DNA from: Pseudomonadota bacterium
Lineage (GTDB): Bacteria; Pseudomonadota; Gammaproteobacteria; Burkholderiales; Burkholderiaceae_E
DNA: 55,466 bases
Direction: 5' to 3'
Assembly (NCBI GenBank): GCA_963204785.1
Contig: CAUJHG010000059.1
Coordinates: 1-55,466 of the forward strand
Shown in pieces: positions 43,648 to 52,321 of this stretch (position 1 is its first letter; the number at the start of each line of letters is the position of its first letter). Below the pieces are notes generated by a model, which had not been told where the DNA came from, ran no database searches, and worked only from the letters and a program-made list of their open reading frames with translations. The position numbers and the translations under genes were made by a program.

Positions 43648-44607
43648 ATGAAACCCTCCCGCATCCTGATCGTCGGAGGCTCGGGCTTCCTAGGCCGCCA
43701 CCTGACGGCCAGGCTCGCCGCGCAGAACCGCCGCATCATCGTCCCCAGCCGCCGTCCCGAACGGGCCCGCCATCTGCTGATGCTGCCCACCGCCCGACTG
43801 GTCGACATGTCCAGCCCGGAGGCGCCCAGCATCGAGGCGCTGGTGGCCGACAGCGACGCCGTGGTCAACCTCGCGGGAATCCTGCACGGCAGCCACGGCG
43901 AGCCCTACGGGCGCGACTTCGCCCAGACCCACGTCGAACTGCCGCGGCGCCTCGCGCAGGCCTGCGCCAGGAGCGGGGTGCGCCGGCTGATCCACGTCTC
44001 GGCGCTCGGAGTCTCCGACGACCCGGCACAACCCGGCCCGTCGATGTACCTGCGCTCGAAGGCCGACGGCGAGCGCGCGATCCGCGAGGTGCAGGGTGTG
44101 GACTGGACCATCCTGCGCCCGTCGGTGGTCTTCGGGCCCGAGGACCGCTTCCTGAACACCTTCGCCAGCCTGCAACGGGTGCTCCCGGTGCTCCCGCTGG
44201 GTCGCGCGCAGGCACGCTTCCAGCCGGTCTACGTGGGCGACGTCGCCCAGGCGATCGTCAACGCGCTCGATCGTCCGGCAACCATCGGCCGCAGCTTCGA
44301 GATGGCCGGTCCGGAGGTCTTCACGCTGGCCGAGCTCGCCCGGCTCGCCGGCCGCTGGAGCGGACACCCCCGGCCGGTCTGGGCCCTGCCCTACACGCTC
44401 GGCCAGATTCAGGCAGGCGTGCTCGGGGCGATGCCGAATCCGGTGATGTCGATGGACAATTTCGACTCGATGGGCATCGACAACGTGGCCTCGGGGCCGA
44501 TCGCGCCCGAGCTCGGGATCACCCCGACCCCGCTGGCCTCGGTGGCCCCGAACTACCTGCCGCGCAAGGTCCGCTACAACGAGGAGCGCGCGATGGCGCG
44601 CCGCTGA
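43648..44607 (+). CDS. NDUFA9-like NAD(P)-binding SDR protein
   Basis: A 319-residue extended short-chain dehydrogenase of the atypical group containing the complex I subunit NDUFA9. The nucleotide site is ILIVGGSGFLGRHL near residue 6, then DAVVNLAGILHG, HVSALGVS..., YLRSKADGERAIRE (YxxxK-like replaced by KxDGE), TILRPSVVFGPEDRF, and QPVYVGDVAQAIVNAL. Bacterial members have been linked to complex I, quinone and epimerase roles, so the exact function is open. A TAGAAT box lies about 70 bases upstream. Confidence 0.85.
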   Translation: MKPSRILIVGGSGFLGRHLTARLAAQNRRIIVPSRRPERARHLLMLPTARLVDMSSPEAPSIEALVADSDAVVNLAGILHGSHGEPYGRDFAQTHVELPRRLAQACARSGVRRLIHVSALGVSDDPAQPGPSMYLRSKADGERAIREVQGVDWTILRPSVVFGPEDRFLNTFASLQRVLPVLPLGRAQARFQPVYVGDVAQAIVNALDRPATIGRSFEMAGPEVFTLAELARLAGRWSGHPRPVWALPYTLGQIQAGVLGAMPNPVMSMDNFDSMGIDNVASGPIAPELGITPTPLASVAPNYLPRKVRYNEERAMARR

Positions 44608-44623
44608 GCCACCGGAGACAGGG

Positions 44624-45301
44624 ATGCCGGCACCCTCGCAACTCACGCTGTACATCGGCAACCGCAACTACTCGTCATGGTCGCTGCGGGCGTGGCTGAC
44701 GATGCGCGCGCTGGGCATCCCCTTCGAGGAGCGGCCGCTGCAGCTGTTCAGCGAGTCCTTTCGCACCGAGCTCGCGAAGGTCTCGCCGGTGGCGCGCGTT
44801 CCGGTGCTGATCGACGACGGCTTCGTCGTGTGGGAGTCGCTGGCCATCATCGAGTACCTGGCCGAGCGCCACCCCGAGGCCGGCGTGTGGCCCGTCGATC
44901 CCAGGGAGCGCGCCCGCGCACGCTCGGTGTGCTCCGAGATGCACGCCGGCTTCGTGCAGCTGCGCACGAACATGCCGATGAACATCGAGGCCAGCCTGCC
45001 GGGCCTGGGCTGGAATCTCGCGGTCCAGGACGACGTCGACCGGATCGCCGCGATCTGGACCGGGCTGCGCACCGAGCACGCCGCTCGAGGCCCCTTCCTG
45101 TTCGGCAGGTTCTGTGCGGCCGACGCCTTCTTCGCGCCGGTGTGCTGGCGTCTGACCACCCACGCAGTGGCCCTGCCGCCGGTTTGCGACGAGTACCGCC
45201 AGACGATGCTCGCGCTGCCCGCGATGCGCGAGTGGACCGAAGGCGCGCTGGCCGAGCGCTGCTTCCTGCCGCAGTCCGAGCCCTACCGGCGCTCCCGCTG
45301 A
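44624..45301 (+). CDS. Glutathione S-transferase family protein
   Basis: A 225-residue protein with an N-terminal thioredoxin-like domain (LTLYIGNRNYSSWSLRAWLTMRALGIPFEE, and ESLAIIEYLAERHPEAGVWP with the glutathione gamma-Glu contact Glu-Ser) and an all-helical C-terminal domain. The IGNRNYSSWSLR start with its Ser-Ser is typical of a bacterial GST subgroup. It sits 16 bases after the SDR gene and 11 bases before cca, so the three may be one transcript. Confidence 0.9.
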   Translation: MPAPSQLTLYIGNRNYSSWSLRAWLTMRALGIPFEERPLQLFSESFRTELAKVSPVARVPVLIDDGFVVWESLAIIEYLAERHPEAGVWPVDPRERARARSVCSEMHAGFVQLRTNMPMNIEASLPGLGWNLAVQDDVDRIAAIWTGLRTEHAARGPFLFGRFCAADAFFAPVCWRLTTHAVALPPVCDEYRQTMLALPAMREWTEGALAERCFLPQSEPYRRSR

Positions 45302-45312
45302 AGCCGAGGGCG

Positions 45313-46536
45313 ATGAAGTTCTACAGCGTCGGCGGCGCGGTCCGCGACGAGCTGCTCGGCCTGCCGGTCAAGGATCACGACTGGGTGGTGGTGGGCGGCA
45401 CGCCCGAGCAGCTGATCGCGCTCGGCTTCACGCCGGTGGGCACCGACTTCCCGGTCTTCCTGCACCCCGAGACGCGCGAGGAGTACGCGCTCGCGCGCAC
45501 CGAGCGCAAGGTGGCGCGCGGCTACCGCGGCTTCGCGGTCGACCACGCCCCGGACGTCACTCTCGAGGACGACCTGCGCCGACGCGACCTCACGATCAAC
45601 GCGATCGCGCGCGACGCCGACGGGGAGCTGATCGACCCGCACGGCGGCCGACGCGACCTGCAGGCGCGCGTGCTGCGCCACGTCGGCGACGCGTTCACCG
45701 AGGATCCGGTGCGCATCCTGCGGCTGGCCCGCTTCGCCGCCCGTTTCACCGACTTCACGGTGGCCGACGAGACCATGGCGCTGATGCGCAGGATGGTCGC
45801 GGACGGCGAAGTCGATGCGCTGGTTCCCGAGCGTGTCTGGCAGGAGATCTCGCGCGGGCTGATGGAAGCGAGGCCCTCGCGGATGTTCGAGGTGCTGCGC
45901 GCCTGCGGCGCGCTGGCGCGCGTCTTTCCCGAGCTCGACCGCCTGTGGGGCGTGCCGCAGCGTGCGGACCATCATCCCGAGGTGGACACCGGCGTGCACG
46001 TGATGCTGGTGCTCGACCACGCTGCGCGCCAGGGTCACGGGCTGGGGGTGCGCTTCGCCGCGCTGACGCACGATCTCGGCAAGGGCGAAACTCCGGCCGA
46101 AACGCTGCCGCGGCACATCGGTCACGAGGAGCGCTCGGTGCGACTGGTCGAGCAGGCCTGCGCGCGGCTGCGCGCCCCCGGCGAGGTGCGCGACCTGGCC
46201 CGCATCGTCGCTGCCGAGCACGGCAACGTCCATCGGGCGCTGGAACTGCGCCCGGGCACGATGGTGAAGATGCTCGAGCGGATGGACGCGATCCGCCGGC
46301 CTGCCCGGGTCGAGGAGGTGCTGGCCGCCTGCGAGGCGGACTTCCGTGGCCGCCTCGGCTGCGAGGACCTGGACTATCCGCAGGCCGCGAGGGTGCGCGC
46401 GGCGCTGGCCGCCGCCCGCTCGGTGGACGCCGGCGCGATCGCTGTCGCCACTCCGAAGGGCGAGGCGATCCGCGACCGGGTGCACGCGGCGCGGGTCGAG
46501 GCAGTGGCGAAGGCGCTGGCGGCCGACCCAGGCTAG
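45313..46536 (+). CDS. cca: Multifunctional CCA-adding enzyme with HD domain
   Basis: Adds and repairs the 3' CCA of tRNAs. The 407-residue product has the nucleotidyltransferase motif YSVGGAVRDELLGLPVKDHDWVVVG with the DxD metal ligands, RRRDLTINAIARD, EDPVRILRLARFAARF, and a C-terminal HD phosphohydrolase domain (ALTHDLGKGETPAETLPRH near residue 252). The HD domain places it in the long proteobacterial group with 2',3'-cyclic phosphodiesterase and phosphatase activity. Its TAG stop shares the four bases CTAG with the opposing DUF2905 stop. Confidence 0.97.
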   Translation: MKFYSVGGAVRDELLGLPVKDHDWVVVGGTPEQLIALGFTPVGTDFPVFLHPETREEYALARTERKVARGYRGFAVDHAPDVTLEDDLRRRDLTINAIARDADGELIDPHGGRRDLQARVLRHVGDAFTEDPVRILRLARFAARFTDFTVADETMALMRRMVADGEVDALVPERVWQEISRGLMEARPSRMFEVLRACGALARVFPELDRLWGVPQRADHHPEVDTGVHVMLVLDHAARQGHGLGVRFAALTHDLGKGETPAETLPRHIGHEERSVRLVEQACARLRAPGEVRDLARIVAAEHGNVHRALELRPGTMVKMLERMDAIRRPARVEEVLAACEADFRGRLGCEDLDYPQAARVRAALAAARSVDAGAIAVATPKGEAIRDRVHAARVEAVAKALAADPG

Positions 46537-46724
46537 ATCAGCCGCGCCAGCCCTGCAGCGAGCAGCGACAGTACGATCGTCGAGGCGATCGGCAGCGACC
46601 ACTTCCGTCCGAAGGCCTCGAAGTTCAGGTCGCCGGGAAGGTGCCCGATTCCGAGCTTCGCCAGCAAGGGCCGCAGCCCCGAGAAGACGACGAGCGCCAG
46701 CACCGTGACCAGCAGCCACTTCAT
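46533..46724 (-). CDS. DUF2905 small membrane protein
   Basis: A 63-residue protein with two hydrophobic helices (WLLVTVLALVVFSGLRPLLAKLGIG and LPIASTIVLSLLAAGLARLI) separated by HLPGDLNFEAFGRKWS, the PGDi-type loop characteristic of DUF2905. Function unknown. It follows the MidA-like gene by 74 bases in the same direction. Confidence 0.9.
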   Translation of the reverse strand: MKWLLVTVLALVVFSGLRPLLAKLGIGHLPGDLNFEAFGRKWSLPIASTIVLSLLAAGLARLI

Positions 46725-46798
46725 CGTCGACCTGCGACGCCGGCGGATGCGGGCCGACCGGAGCGGCGCGAGAGTGCGGGCAAGCGACGCACGCTGCC

Positions 46799-48064
46799 TC
46801 AGAGCCCGGCGCTGCGATCCGAGCGCAGGAAGCCGATTGCGTCGCCGGAGATGCCGCGGCCGAAGGCGATCGCCTTGAAGAGCTCCCCCATCTCGGCCTC
46901 GGAGATCAGCCGCTTGACCCCTTGCGTGCGGCGCAGGTGATCGGCGGCCGGCTCCAGCGGAATCTGCTGCAGCCGCTCGATCAGTCCCAGACCGAAGAGC
47001 AGCGCCGCCTGCGAGGTGAAGCCCAGCAGGTCCAGCCCGGCGTCGGCGCCCGCCTGCGCGATCGAGGAGAAGTCCACGTGCACGGTGAGGTCCTGCAGCC
47101 CCGGCAGCACGAAGGGGTCGCCGTGGGCGAGGTGCCGGTAATGGCACATCAGGGTGCCCATGCGGCGCTGCGGGTGGTAGAGCTCGCGCGCCGGGAAGCC
47201 GTAGTCGATCAGCAGCATCGCCCCGCGGCGCAGCCGGCGGCCCGCCTCGACGACCCAGGCCTGCGCCTGTTCGGCCAGCTCGCTCTCGTAGTCGTCGGGC
47301 CAGGCCTCGCCGGCGGCCGTGATCGGGCCTGCCAGCCGGGCGCGCACCGTCGCCTCGAAGCTCGCATCGGCGAGGCGCTCGCGCCAGGCGAAGCGCGGTC
47401 CGGACGACAGCGCGGCGCTCGCGGCCCCACGGCTCGCGTGACCGTCGCCGGGCGCAGGCGCGCTCGTCTGGACCTCAGCCTCGTCGAGCCCGACTCCGCG
47501 CTCGAAGACCTGTCCGCTGCGCAGCCGGAACGCGCGCGCGGGCATGGCGTCGAGCAGCTCGTTGGCCAGCACCACCCCCTCGATCTCGTCAGGCCAGCGA
47601 TCCAGCCACTGCACCCGCGACGCGAGCGCAGGCGAGCGCTCGTGCAGCGTGCGGCGCTGGCGATCGCGCAGCTCTCCCGAGAGCTCGACGATCCGGTACT
47701 CGACCCCGGCGTGGCCGAGCCGCGCGAGCTCGCCCAGCAGGTCGGCCGCCAGCGCGCCGCTGCCCGCGCCGAACTCGAAGATGCGCGCCGGCACCTGCTC
47801 GAACCACTGCGCGCACTGGCTGGCCAGGCAGGCGCCGAACAGCGGGCTGATCTCCGGAGCCGTGACGAAGTCGCCTGCCGCACCGAACTTCACCGCGCCG
47901 CCGCTGTAGTAGCCCAGGCCCGGCTCGTAGAGCGCCGCCTGCATGAAGGCGTCGAAGCCGATCCAGCCGCCGGCCTCGCGGATGCGCTGCGCGATGCGCT
48001 GCGCCAGTTGCTCGCTGGCCTGCTGCGCGGCAGGGTCGGGAATCGGGAAGTCGAGGGTTCGCAC
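46799..48064 (-). CDS. SAM-dependent methyltransferase, MidA/NDUFAF7 family
   Basis: A 421-residue protein of the family that in mitochondria methylates a complex I subunit. Motifs: GWIGFDAFMQAALYEPGLGYYSGG near residue 34, FGAAGDFVTAPEISPLFGACLA, the SAM site IFEFGAGSGALAADLL, VVLANELLDAMPARAFR and LLIDYGFPARELYHPQRRMGTLMCHYRH. The middle has a low-complexity Ala/Gly/Ser insert. In bacteria the target is not settled. Confidence 0.9.
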   Translation of the reverse strand: MRTLDFPIPDPAAQQASEQLAQRIAQRIREAGGWIGFDAFMQAALYEPGLGYYSGGAVKFGAAGDFVTAPEISPLFGACLASQCAQWFEQVPARIFEFGAGSGALAADLLGELARLGHAGVEYRIVELSGELRDRQRRTLHERSPALASRVQWLDRWPDEIEGVVLANELLDAMPARAFRLRSGQVFERGVGLDEAEVQTSAPAPGDGHASRGAASAALSSGPRFAWRERLADASFEATVRARLAGPITAAGEAWPDDYESELAEQAQAWVVEAGRRLRRGAMLLIDYGFPARELYHPQRRMGTLMCHYRHLAHGDPFVLPGLQDLTVHVDFSSIAQAGADAGLDLLGFTSQAALLFGLGLIERLQQIPLEPAADHLRRTQGVKRLISEAEMGELFKAIAFGRGISGDAIGFLRSDRSAGL

Positions 48065-48153
48065 CCGGGAATTGTAGAGGGTCGGGCGGCTGCGCCCGCG
48101 GGGCTTTGCCGGTACACTCCCGCCTCCCCCGTCGCAAGCCCCTTCACGAGACG

Positions 48154-48966
48154 ATGACCAGCCACGGCAGGCCGGTGACCGACCCTGCGCCCCGCCACGC
48201 AGCCGCGGCGATGCCGCGCGTCGCGCTGGTCACCGGCGCCGCGCGACGCCTGGGGCGCGAGGTGGCGCTCGGACTGGCCCGCGCAGGCTGGGACGTCGCG
48301 GTGCACTACGGCCGCTCGGCCGACGAGGCCCGGGCAACGGTCCACGAGATCAAGGCGCTGGGCCGGCGCGCGGCATCGGTGCAGGCGGAACTCGACGACG
48401 AGGCCGCGACCGCCGCGATGTTCGACGCCGCGCGCGCAGCGCTCGGCCCGATCGGCTGCCTGGTGAACAACGCCTCGCGCTTCGACTTCGATCGGCCCGA
48501 GGAGTTCGACTACCGGACGCTCGACGCCCACCTGCGCCCGAACCTGGCCGCACCGCTGCTGCTGGCGCGCCGCCTGCACGAGACCCTGGCGCCCGGCGAG
48601 TGCGGCGTGGTGGTCAACCTGCTCGACCAGAAGCTGGACAACCTGAACCCGGACTTCTTCTCCTATACGCTGACCAAGGCCGCGCTCGCCGCCGCGACCC
48701 GGATGATGGCGATGGCCTTCGCGCCGAAGCTGCGCGTGGTGGGCGTCTCGCCCGGGATCACGATGATCTCGGGCGACCAGACCCTGGCCGGCTTCGAGCG
48801 CGCCCACCGGATGACCCCGCTGGGGTCGTCGTCGACGCCCCGCGACGTCGTCGACGCCGTGGTCTTCCTCGCACAGGCGCAGGCGATCACCGGCGTGAAC
48901 CTGCTGGTCGACGGCGGCCAGCACCTGATGCCGCTGTCGCGCGACGTGATGTACCTGGCCGACTGA
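48154..48966 (+). CDS. Pteridine-reductase-like short-chain dehydrogenase
   Basis: A 270-residue SDR. The cofactor motif is TGAARRLGRE (TGxxxRxG, the pteridine reductase/FolM form), followed by VNNASRFDFD and NLLDQKLDNLNPDFFSYTLTKAAL, which places Asp, Tyr and Lys as in PTR1-type enzymes rather than the usual Ser-Tyr-Lys. It likely reduces dihydropterins or a dihydrofolate. It lies 52 bases before folB in the same direction, which fits folate/pterin metabolism. I start it at the ATG at 48154; an internal ATG at 48211 is possible. Confidence 0.87.
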   Translation: MTSHGRPVTDPAPRHAAAAMPRVALVTGAARRLGREVALGLARAGWDVAVHYGRSADEARATVHEIKALGRRAASVQAELDDEAATAAMFDAARAALGPIGCLVNNASRFDFDRPEEFDYRTLDAHLRPNLAAPLLLARRLHETLAPGECGVVVNLLDQKLDNLNPDFFSYTLTKAALAAATRMMAMAFAPKLRVVGVSPGITMISGDQTLAGFERAHRMTPLGSSSTPRDVVDAVVFLAQAQAITGVNLLVDGGQHLMPLSRDVMYLAD

Positions 48967-49018
48967 GCGCCCGGTCGACCCGCTGCCCCGATCCTCCGAC
49001 GCACCCGAGCCCCGACGC

Positions 49019-49408
49019 GTGACCGCCCTCCTCGACCCCCGCCTCGGCGACTGCCGCCGGATCTTCCTGCACGGGCTCGCGCTCGAGGCGTCGATCGGCT
49101 TCCACGACTTCGAGCTCGCCGCGAAGCAGCGCGTGCTGATCAACGTCGAGCTCTTCGTCCCGCTGCACGCGTCGACCTCGAGCCGCGACCACGTCTCCGA
49201 GACTCTCGACTACGACCTGATCCGCCGCGACATCGCCGAATGGGCGCGCTCGCGACACTTCAACCTGCAGGAGACACTGCTCGACGGCATCGTCGACCTC
49301 TGCATGGCCCGCCCCTCGGTGCGCGCGGTGTGCGCGAGCACCGAGAAACCCGACGTCTACCCCGACTGCCGCACCGTGGGGGTCGAGGTCTTCCGCTTCC
49401 GGCCCTGA
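49019..49408 (+). CDS. folB: Dihydroneopterin aldolase
   Basis: Converts dihydroneopterin to 6-hydroxymethyl-dihydropterin in folate synthesis. The 129-residue product has ALEASIGFHDFELAAKQRVLINVEL with the catalytic-pocket Glu, SETLDYDLIRRDIAEWA, and the catalytic Lys in ASTEKPDVYPD. GTG start at 49019. The N-terminal FLHG form of the usual FI.GL start is slightly divergent. Confidence 0.92.
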   Translation: MTALLDPRLGDCRRIFLHGLALEASIGFHDFELAAKQRVLINVELFVPLHASTSSRDHVSETLDYDLIRRDIAEWARSRHFNLQETLLDGIVDLCMARPSVRAVCASTEKPDVYPDCRTVGVEVFRFRP

Positions 49409-49468
49409 GCGCGGACGGCGGCGCAGACGGTCTGCCTGGCAGCTCTCGACGACCACTGGAACCAAGCG

Positions 49469-50392
49469 ATGCACGCAGACGCCCCGACCCGCGCCGACCA
49501 GAAGCTCGCCTACGAGCGCAACAAGCTGCACAAGCGCCTGCTGCGGCTCACCGGCCAGGCGATCGGCGACTTCGGCATGATCGAGGACGGCGACCGGGTC
49601 ATGGTGTGCCTGTCGGGCGGCAAGGACAGCTACGCGCTGCTGGACCTGCTGCGCACGCTGCGCGAGCGCGCGCCGATCTCCTTCGATCTGGTCGCGGTCA
49701 ACCTCGACCAGAAGCAGCCGGGCTTTCCCGAGCACGTGCTTCCCGACTACCTGCGCGCGATCGGGATCCCCTTCCACATCGAGAACCAGGACACCTACTC
49801 GATCGTCACGCGGGTGATCCCCGAGGGGCGCACGATGTGCTCTCTGTGCTCGCGACTGCGCCGCGGGATCCTGTACCGCGTGGCCGACGAACTGGGCGCC
49901 ACGAAGATCGCGCTCGGCCACCACCGCGACGACATCCTCGAGACCTTCTTCCTGAACATGTTCTTCGGCGGCAAGCTCAAGGGCATGCCGCCGAAGCTGG
50001 TCTCGGACGACGGCCGCCACATGGTGATCCGCCCGCTGGCCTACGTGCGCGAGACCGATCTCGAAGCCTACGCGCAGTGGCGCGCCTTCCCGATCATTCC
50101 GTGCAACCTGTGCGGCTCGCAGGAGAACCTGAAGCGGCGCGAGATCAAGCAGATGCTGCGCGACTGGGAGAAGCGCTTCCCGGGGCGCGTGGACAACGTC
50201 TTCGCGTCGCTCACGCGCGTGGTGCCCTCGCACCTGATGGATCGCGGCATGTTCGACTTCGGCGGCCTGCAGGCCACGGGGGCGCCGATGCCCGACGGCG
50301 ACATCGCCTTCGACGTGGATCCCGCGTTCGAGCGCGCGCCGGCGCGCGCGGCGCCCGGCACGGACGAGGACGAGGACGGCGAGGCGCTCTGA
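49469..50392 (+). CDS. ttcA: tRNA 2-thiocytidine-32 synthetase
   Basis: Thiolates cytidine 32 of tRNAs using ATP and a [4Fe-4S] cluster. The 307-residue product has the PP-loop [15 protein letters not shown] near residue 49, the cluster cysteines [10 protein letters not shown] near 124 and [19 protein letters not shown] near 212, and [19 protein letters not shown]. The last 40 residues are acidic and variable. Confidence 0.97.
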   Translation: MHADAPTRADQKLAYERNKLHKRLLRLTGQAIGDFGMIEDGDRVMVCLSGGKDSYALLDLLRTLRERAPISFDLVAVNLDQKQPGFPEHVLPDYLRAIGIPFHIENQDTYSIVTRVIPEGRTMCSLCSRLRRGILYRVADELGATKIALGHHRDDILETFFLNMFFGGKLKGMPPKLVSDDGRHMVIRPLAYVRETDLEAYAQWRAFPIIPCNLCGSQENLKRREIKQMLRDWEKRFPGRVDNVFASLTRVVPSHLMDRGMFDFGGLQATGAPMPDGDIAFDVDPAFERAPARAAPGTDEDEDGEAL

Positions 50393-50423
50393 GCGCGGCC
50401 CCGGCGCAGGCGGGCCGCGCGGC

Positions 50424-50468
50424 CAGCGCGGCCAGCGCCCTCAGCGCCCTCAGCGCCCTCAGCGCCGC
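50424..50468. repeat. Five-copy 9-bp tandem repeat
   Basis: Five adjacent 9-base units beginning CAGCGC (three are exactly CAGCGCCCT). The array lies between ttcA and the convergent b5-like gene and runs across that gene's stop codon (50459-50461). Confidence 0.85.
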
Positions 50469-50848
50469 AGCGTGCCGATCCGGTAGTCCTGCATCAGCTG
50501 CGCGGCGTACGGCGAGTGCGGCCGGCCCGCGTCCTTCGTGCGGAAGGCCTCGCTCGCCTCCTTGCCGCAGTGGCGCAGCATCGCCTTCGGATCGGCAGGG
50601 TGCTTCGGCAGGTAGGCGGTGAAGTCGTACACCGCGCCGTCGATCGCCATCCAGCAGCTCTTCGCGTCCGCGTGCTGCGCCACCTCGGCGAGCGTGTAGC
50701 CCGCCTGCGCACCGGCGGGCTGCGCACCAGCGGGCTGCGCCGCCGGCGCCTGCGTGACGGTCCCGGCCCCGGCGGCCATGAGGTTCACCCCGGCGACCGC
50801 CGCGCAGAAGACCAGCGTGAAGAAGGTGACGAGCGCTTTCATTGGCAT
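50459..50848 (-). CDS. Exported cytochrome b5-like haem-binding protein
   Basis: A 129-residue protein with a signal peptide or anchor (VTFFTLVFCAAVAGVNLMAAGAG), a short repeated linker (AQPAGAQPAGAQ), then a cytochrome b5-type domain: YTLAEVAQHADAKSCWMAIDGAVYDFTAYLPKHPADPKAMLRHCGKEASEAF, with one haem His in the KHP motif and a second probably in AGRPHSPY. The HPGG loop is altered to HPADPK. Start at 50848 is supported by AGGAGA. It follows the ferric-reductase-like gene by 76 bases, suggesting an electron-transfer pair. Confidence 0.85.
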   Translation of the reverse strand: MPMKALVTFFTLVFCAAVAGVNLMAAGAGTVTQAPAAQPAGAQPAGAQAGYTLAEVAQHADAKSCWMAIDGAVYDFTAYLPKHPADPKAMLRHCGKEASEAFRTKDAGRPHSPYAAQLMQDYRIGTLRR

Positions 50849-50924
50849 TGGTCTCCTGGAATCGGATGCCGATCCTGGCCGAGCTGACCGGATGCGTGGG
50901 GGCAGCGCCCTGATCCGGCCCCGC

Positions 50925-52238
50925 TCACCTGAAGTCGAACTTCTCGCTGTGGATGTCCTGCGGCGCCACGCCCGCCTCGAGCAGGCGCGGATGCAGCGCA
51001 TCCACCAGCGGCTGCGGGCCGCAGATGAAGACCTCGCGTCCCGCGGGCGATCCGGCGGCCGCCAGCAGCGCCTGCCACACCTGGCGCGGCTCGCCGGTGG
51101 ACGCGACCGGAGAGATCCGCACGCCCCGCGGCAGGTCCGCATTGCCCGGCAGACAGGCCCCGGCCATCAGGTCTCCGGCGCGATGCACGTGGACCAGGTC
51201 GATCGCGGCGACCGATCCGTCGCCCTGCCGCCTCGCCGGCTCGCTGCGCAGCGACTCCAGCGCCGCGAGGAAGGGCGTGAGGCCGATGCCTCCGGCGATC
51301 CACAGCTGCGCCCGCCTCGGGTCGCGGCGCGCGAGGAAGGCGCCGTAGGGCCCCTGGACCATCGCCCGCACGCCGGTCCTGACGGTCTGCAGATGCGTGG
51401 TGCAGTCGCCCAGCGCGCGGATCAGCAGCCGCAGCCCGCCCTGGGCGGAGGGCGCCTCGCCGGCGATCGTGTAGGGATGGTACTCGCCACAGCCCCGCCA
51501 GTCGTCGCCGCGGAAGAAGGCGACGAAGACGAACTGCCCCGGCGTCCAGCGCAGCGGCGCGCCCACCGGTTCCAGGTCCAGGTCCAGCAGGCCGGGGCCG
51601 GGATGGGCGACGCGGGCGACGCGGTGCGGATGCCCCCGCACCCAGGCGCGCACCATCGCGTAGCGCCAGGCCAGCGAGACCGCCGAGACCAGCGAGAGCG
51701 CGGCCACCGCGACGCGCGTGCCCGGCCCCGCGAAGGCCCACGCGTGCGCCGCCCCCAGCGCGAAGGCGGGAACCGATGCCAGGTGCACGGCGCGCCAGCG
51801 CGAATAGGCAAGCGGCAGCCAGAAGGTCGCCACCATCATCGCCATCAGCAGGCCCAGCGCAGCCCACCCCGCCTGCATCGGCAGGCCGTGCCCCGGCGGC
51901 GCGAGCACCGCCGCAGCGGCGCGCCAGGCCTCGGCGTCCGCCAGGGCGAACAGGCCGCCCGCGCGATCCGCCCCTGCCGCGCCTGCCGCCCCTGCCGCCC
52001 CTGCCGCCCCTGCCGCAGCGTCGCCTGCGCGCGCGCCGGCGAAGGTCGCCGCGGCCAGCGCCAGCGGATGCGCAAGCAGCGCCAGGTAGGCCATCACCCC
52101 GCAGACGTGGTGCCACCAGTAGAGCCGGTCCAGCCCGCCGGCAAGCCGCTCCAGCGTCCGCAGCCGGAGCATCAGCACGAAGCTGGCGCTCCACAGCGCG
52201 AGCGATGCGATGGCGAGGAAGGCCGCTGTCGTATGCAT
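50925..52238 (-). CDS. Ferric-reductase-like transmembrane flavocytochrome
   Basis: A 437-residue membrane protein. The N-terminal half has about six helices with two His pairs 13 residues apart (WWHHVCGVMAYLALLAHPL and RAVHLASVPAFALGAAHAW), the bis-haem pattern of ferric reductase/NOX domains. The C-terminal half is a ferredoxin-NADP reductase module: WTPGQFVFVAF, HPYTIAGE for FAD, LWIAGGIGLTPFLAAL and FICGPQPLVDAL for NAD(P)H. No iron-sulfur site is present. A 9-bp tandem repeat inserts an Ala/Gly run in a loop. An in-frame ATG at 52259 is an alternative start. Confidence 0.88.
   Translation of the reverse strand: MHTTAAFLAIASLALWSASFVLMLRLRTLERLAGGLDRLYWWHHVCGVMAYLALLAHPLALAAATFAGARAGDAAAGAAGAAGAAGAAGADRAGGLFALADAEAWRAAAAVLAPPGHGLPMQAGWAALGLLMAMMVATFWLPLAYSRWRAVHLASVPAFALGAAHAWAFAGPGTRVAVAALSLVSAVSLAWRYAMVRAWVRGHPHRVARVAHPGPGLLDLDLEPVGAPLRWTPGQFVFVAFFRGDDWRGCGEYHPYTIAGEAPSAQGGLRLLIRALGDCTTHLQTVRTGVRAMVQGPYGAFLARRDPRRAQLWIAGGIGLTPFLAALESLRSEPARRQGDGSVAAIDLVHVHRAGDLMAGACLPGNADLPRGVRISPVASTGEPRQVWQALLAAAGSPAGREVFICGPQPLVDALHPRLLEAGVAPQDIHSEKFDFR
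51971..52015. repeat. Five-copy 9-bp in-frame tandem repeat
   Basis: Five adjacent 9-base units (CCCCTGCCG with one variant CGCCTGCCG) inside the flavocytochrome gene. On the coding strand they encode repeated Gly-Ala-Ala in a loop between the first helices, so length changes would keep the frame. Confidence 0.85.
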
Positions 52239-52321
52239 TGCGCGAAATCCGGGCTGCATGATACGCCCCGCCGTTACAATCCCTGCCGGCTCCACCCTCC
52301 CCCCTTCCGCAGCCCGCCGCC

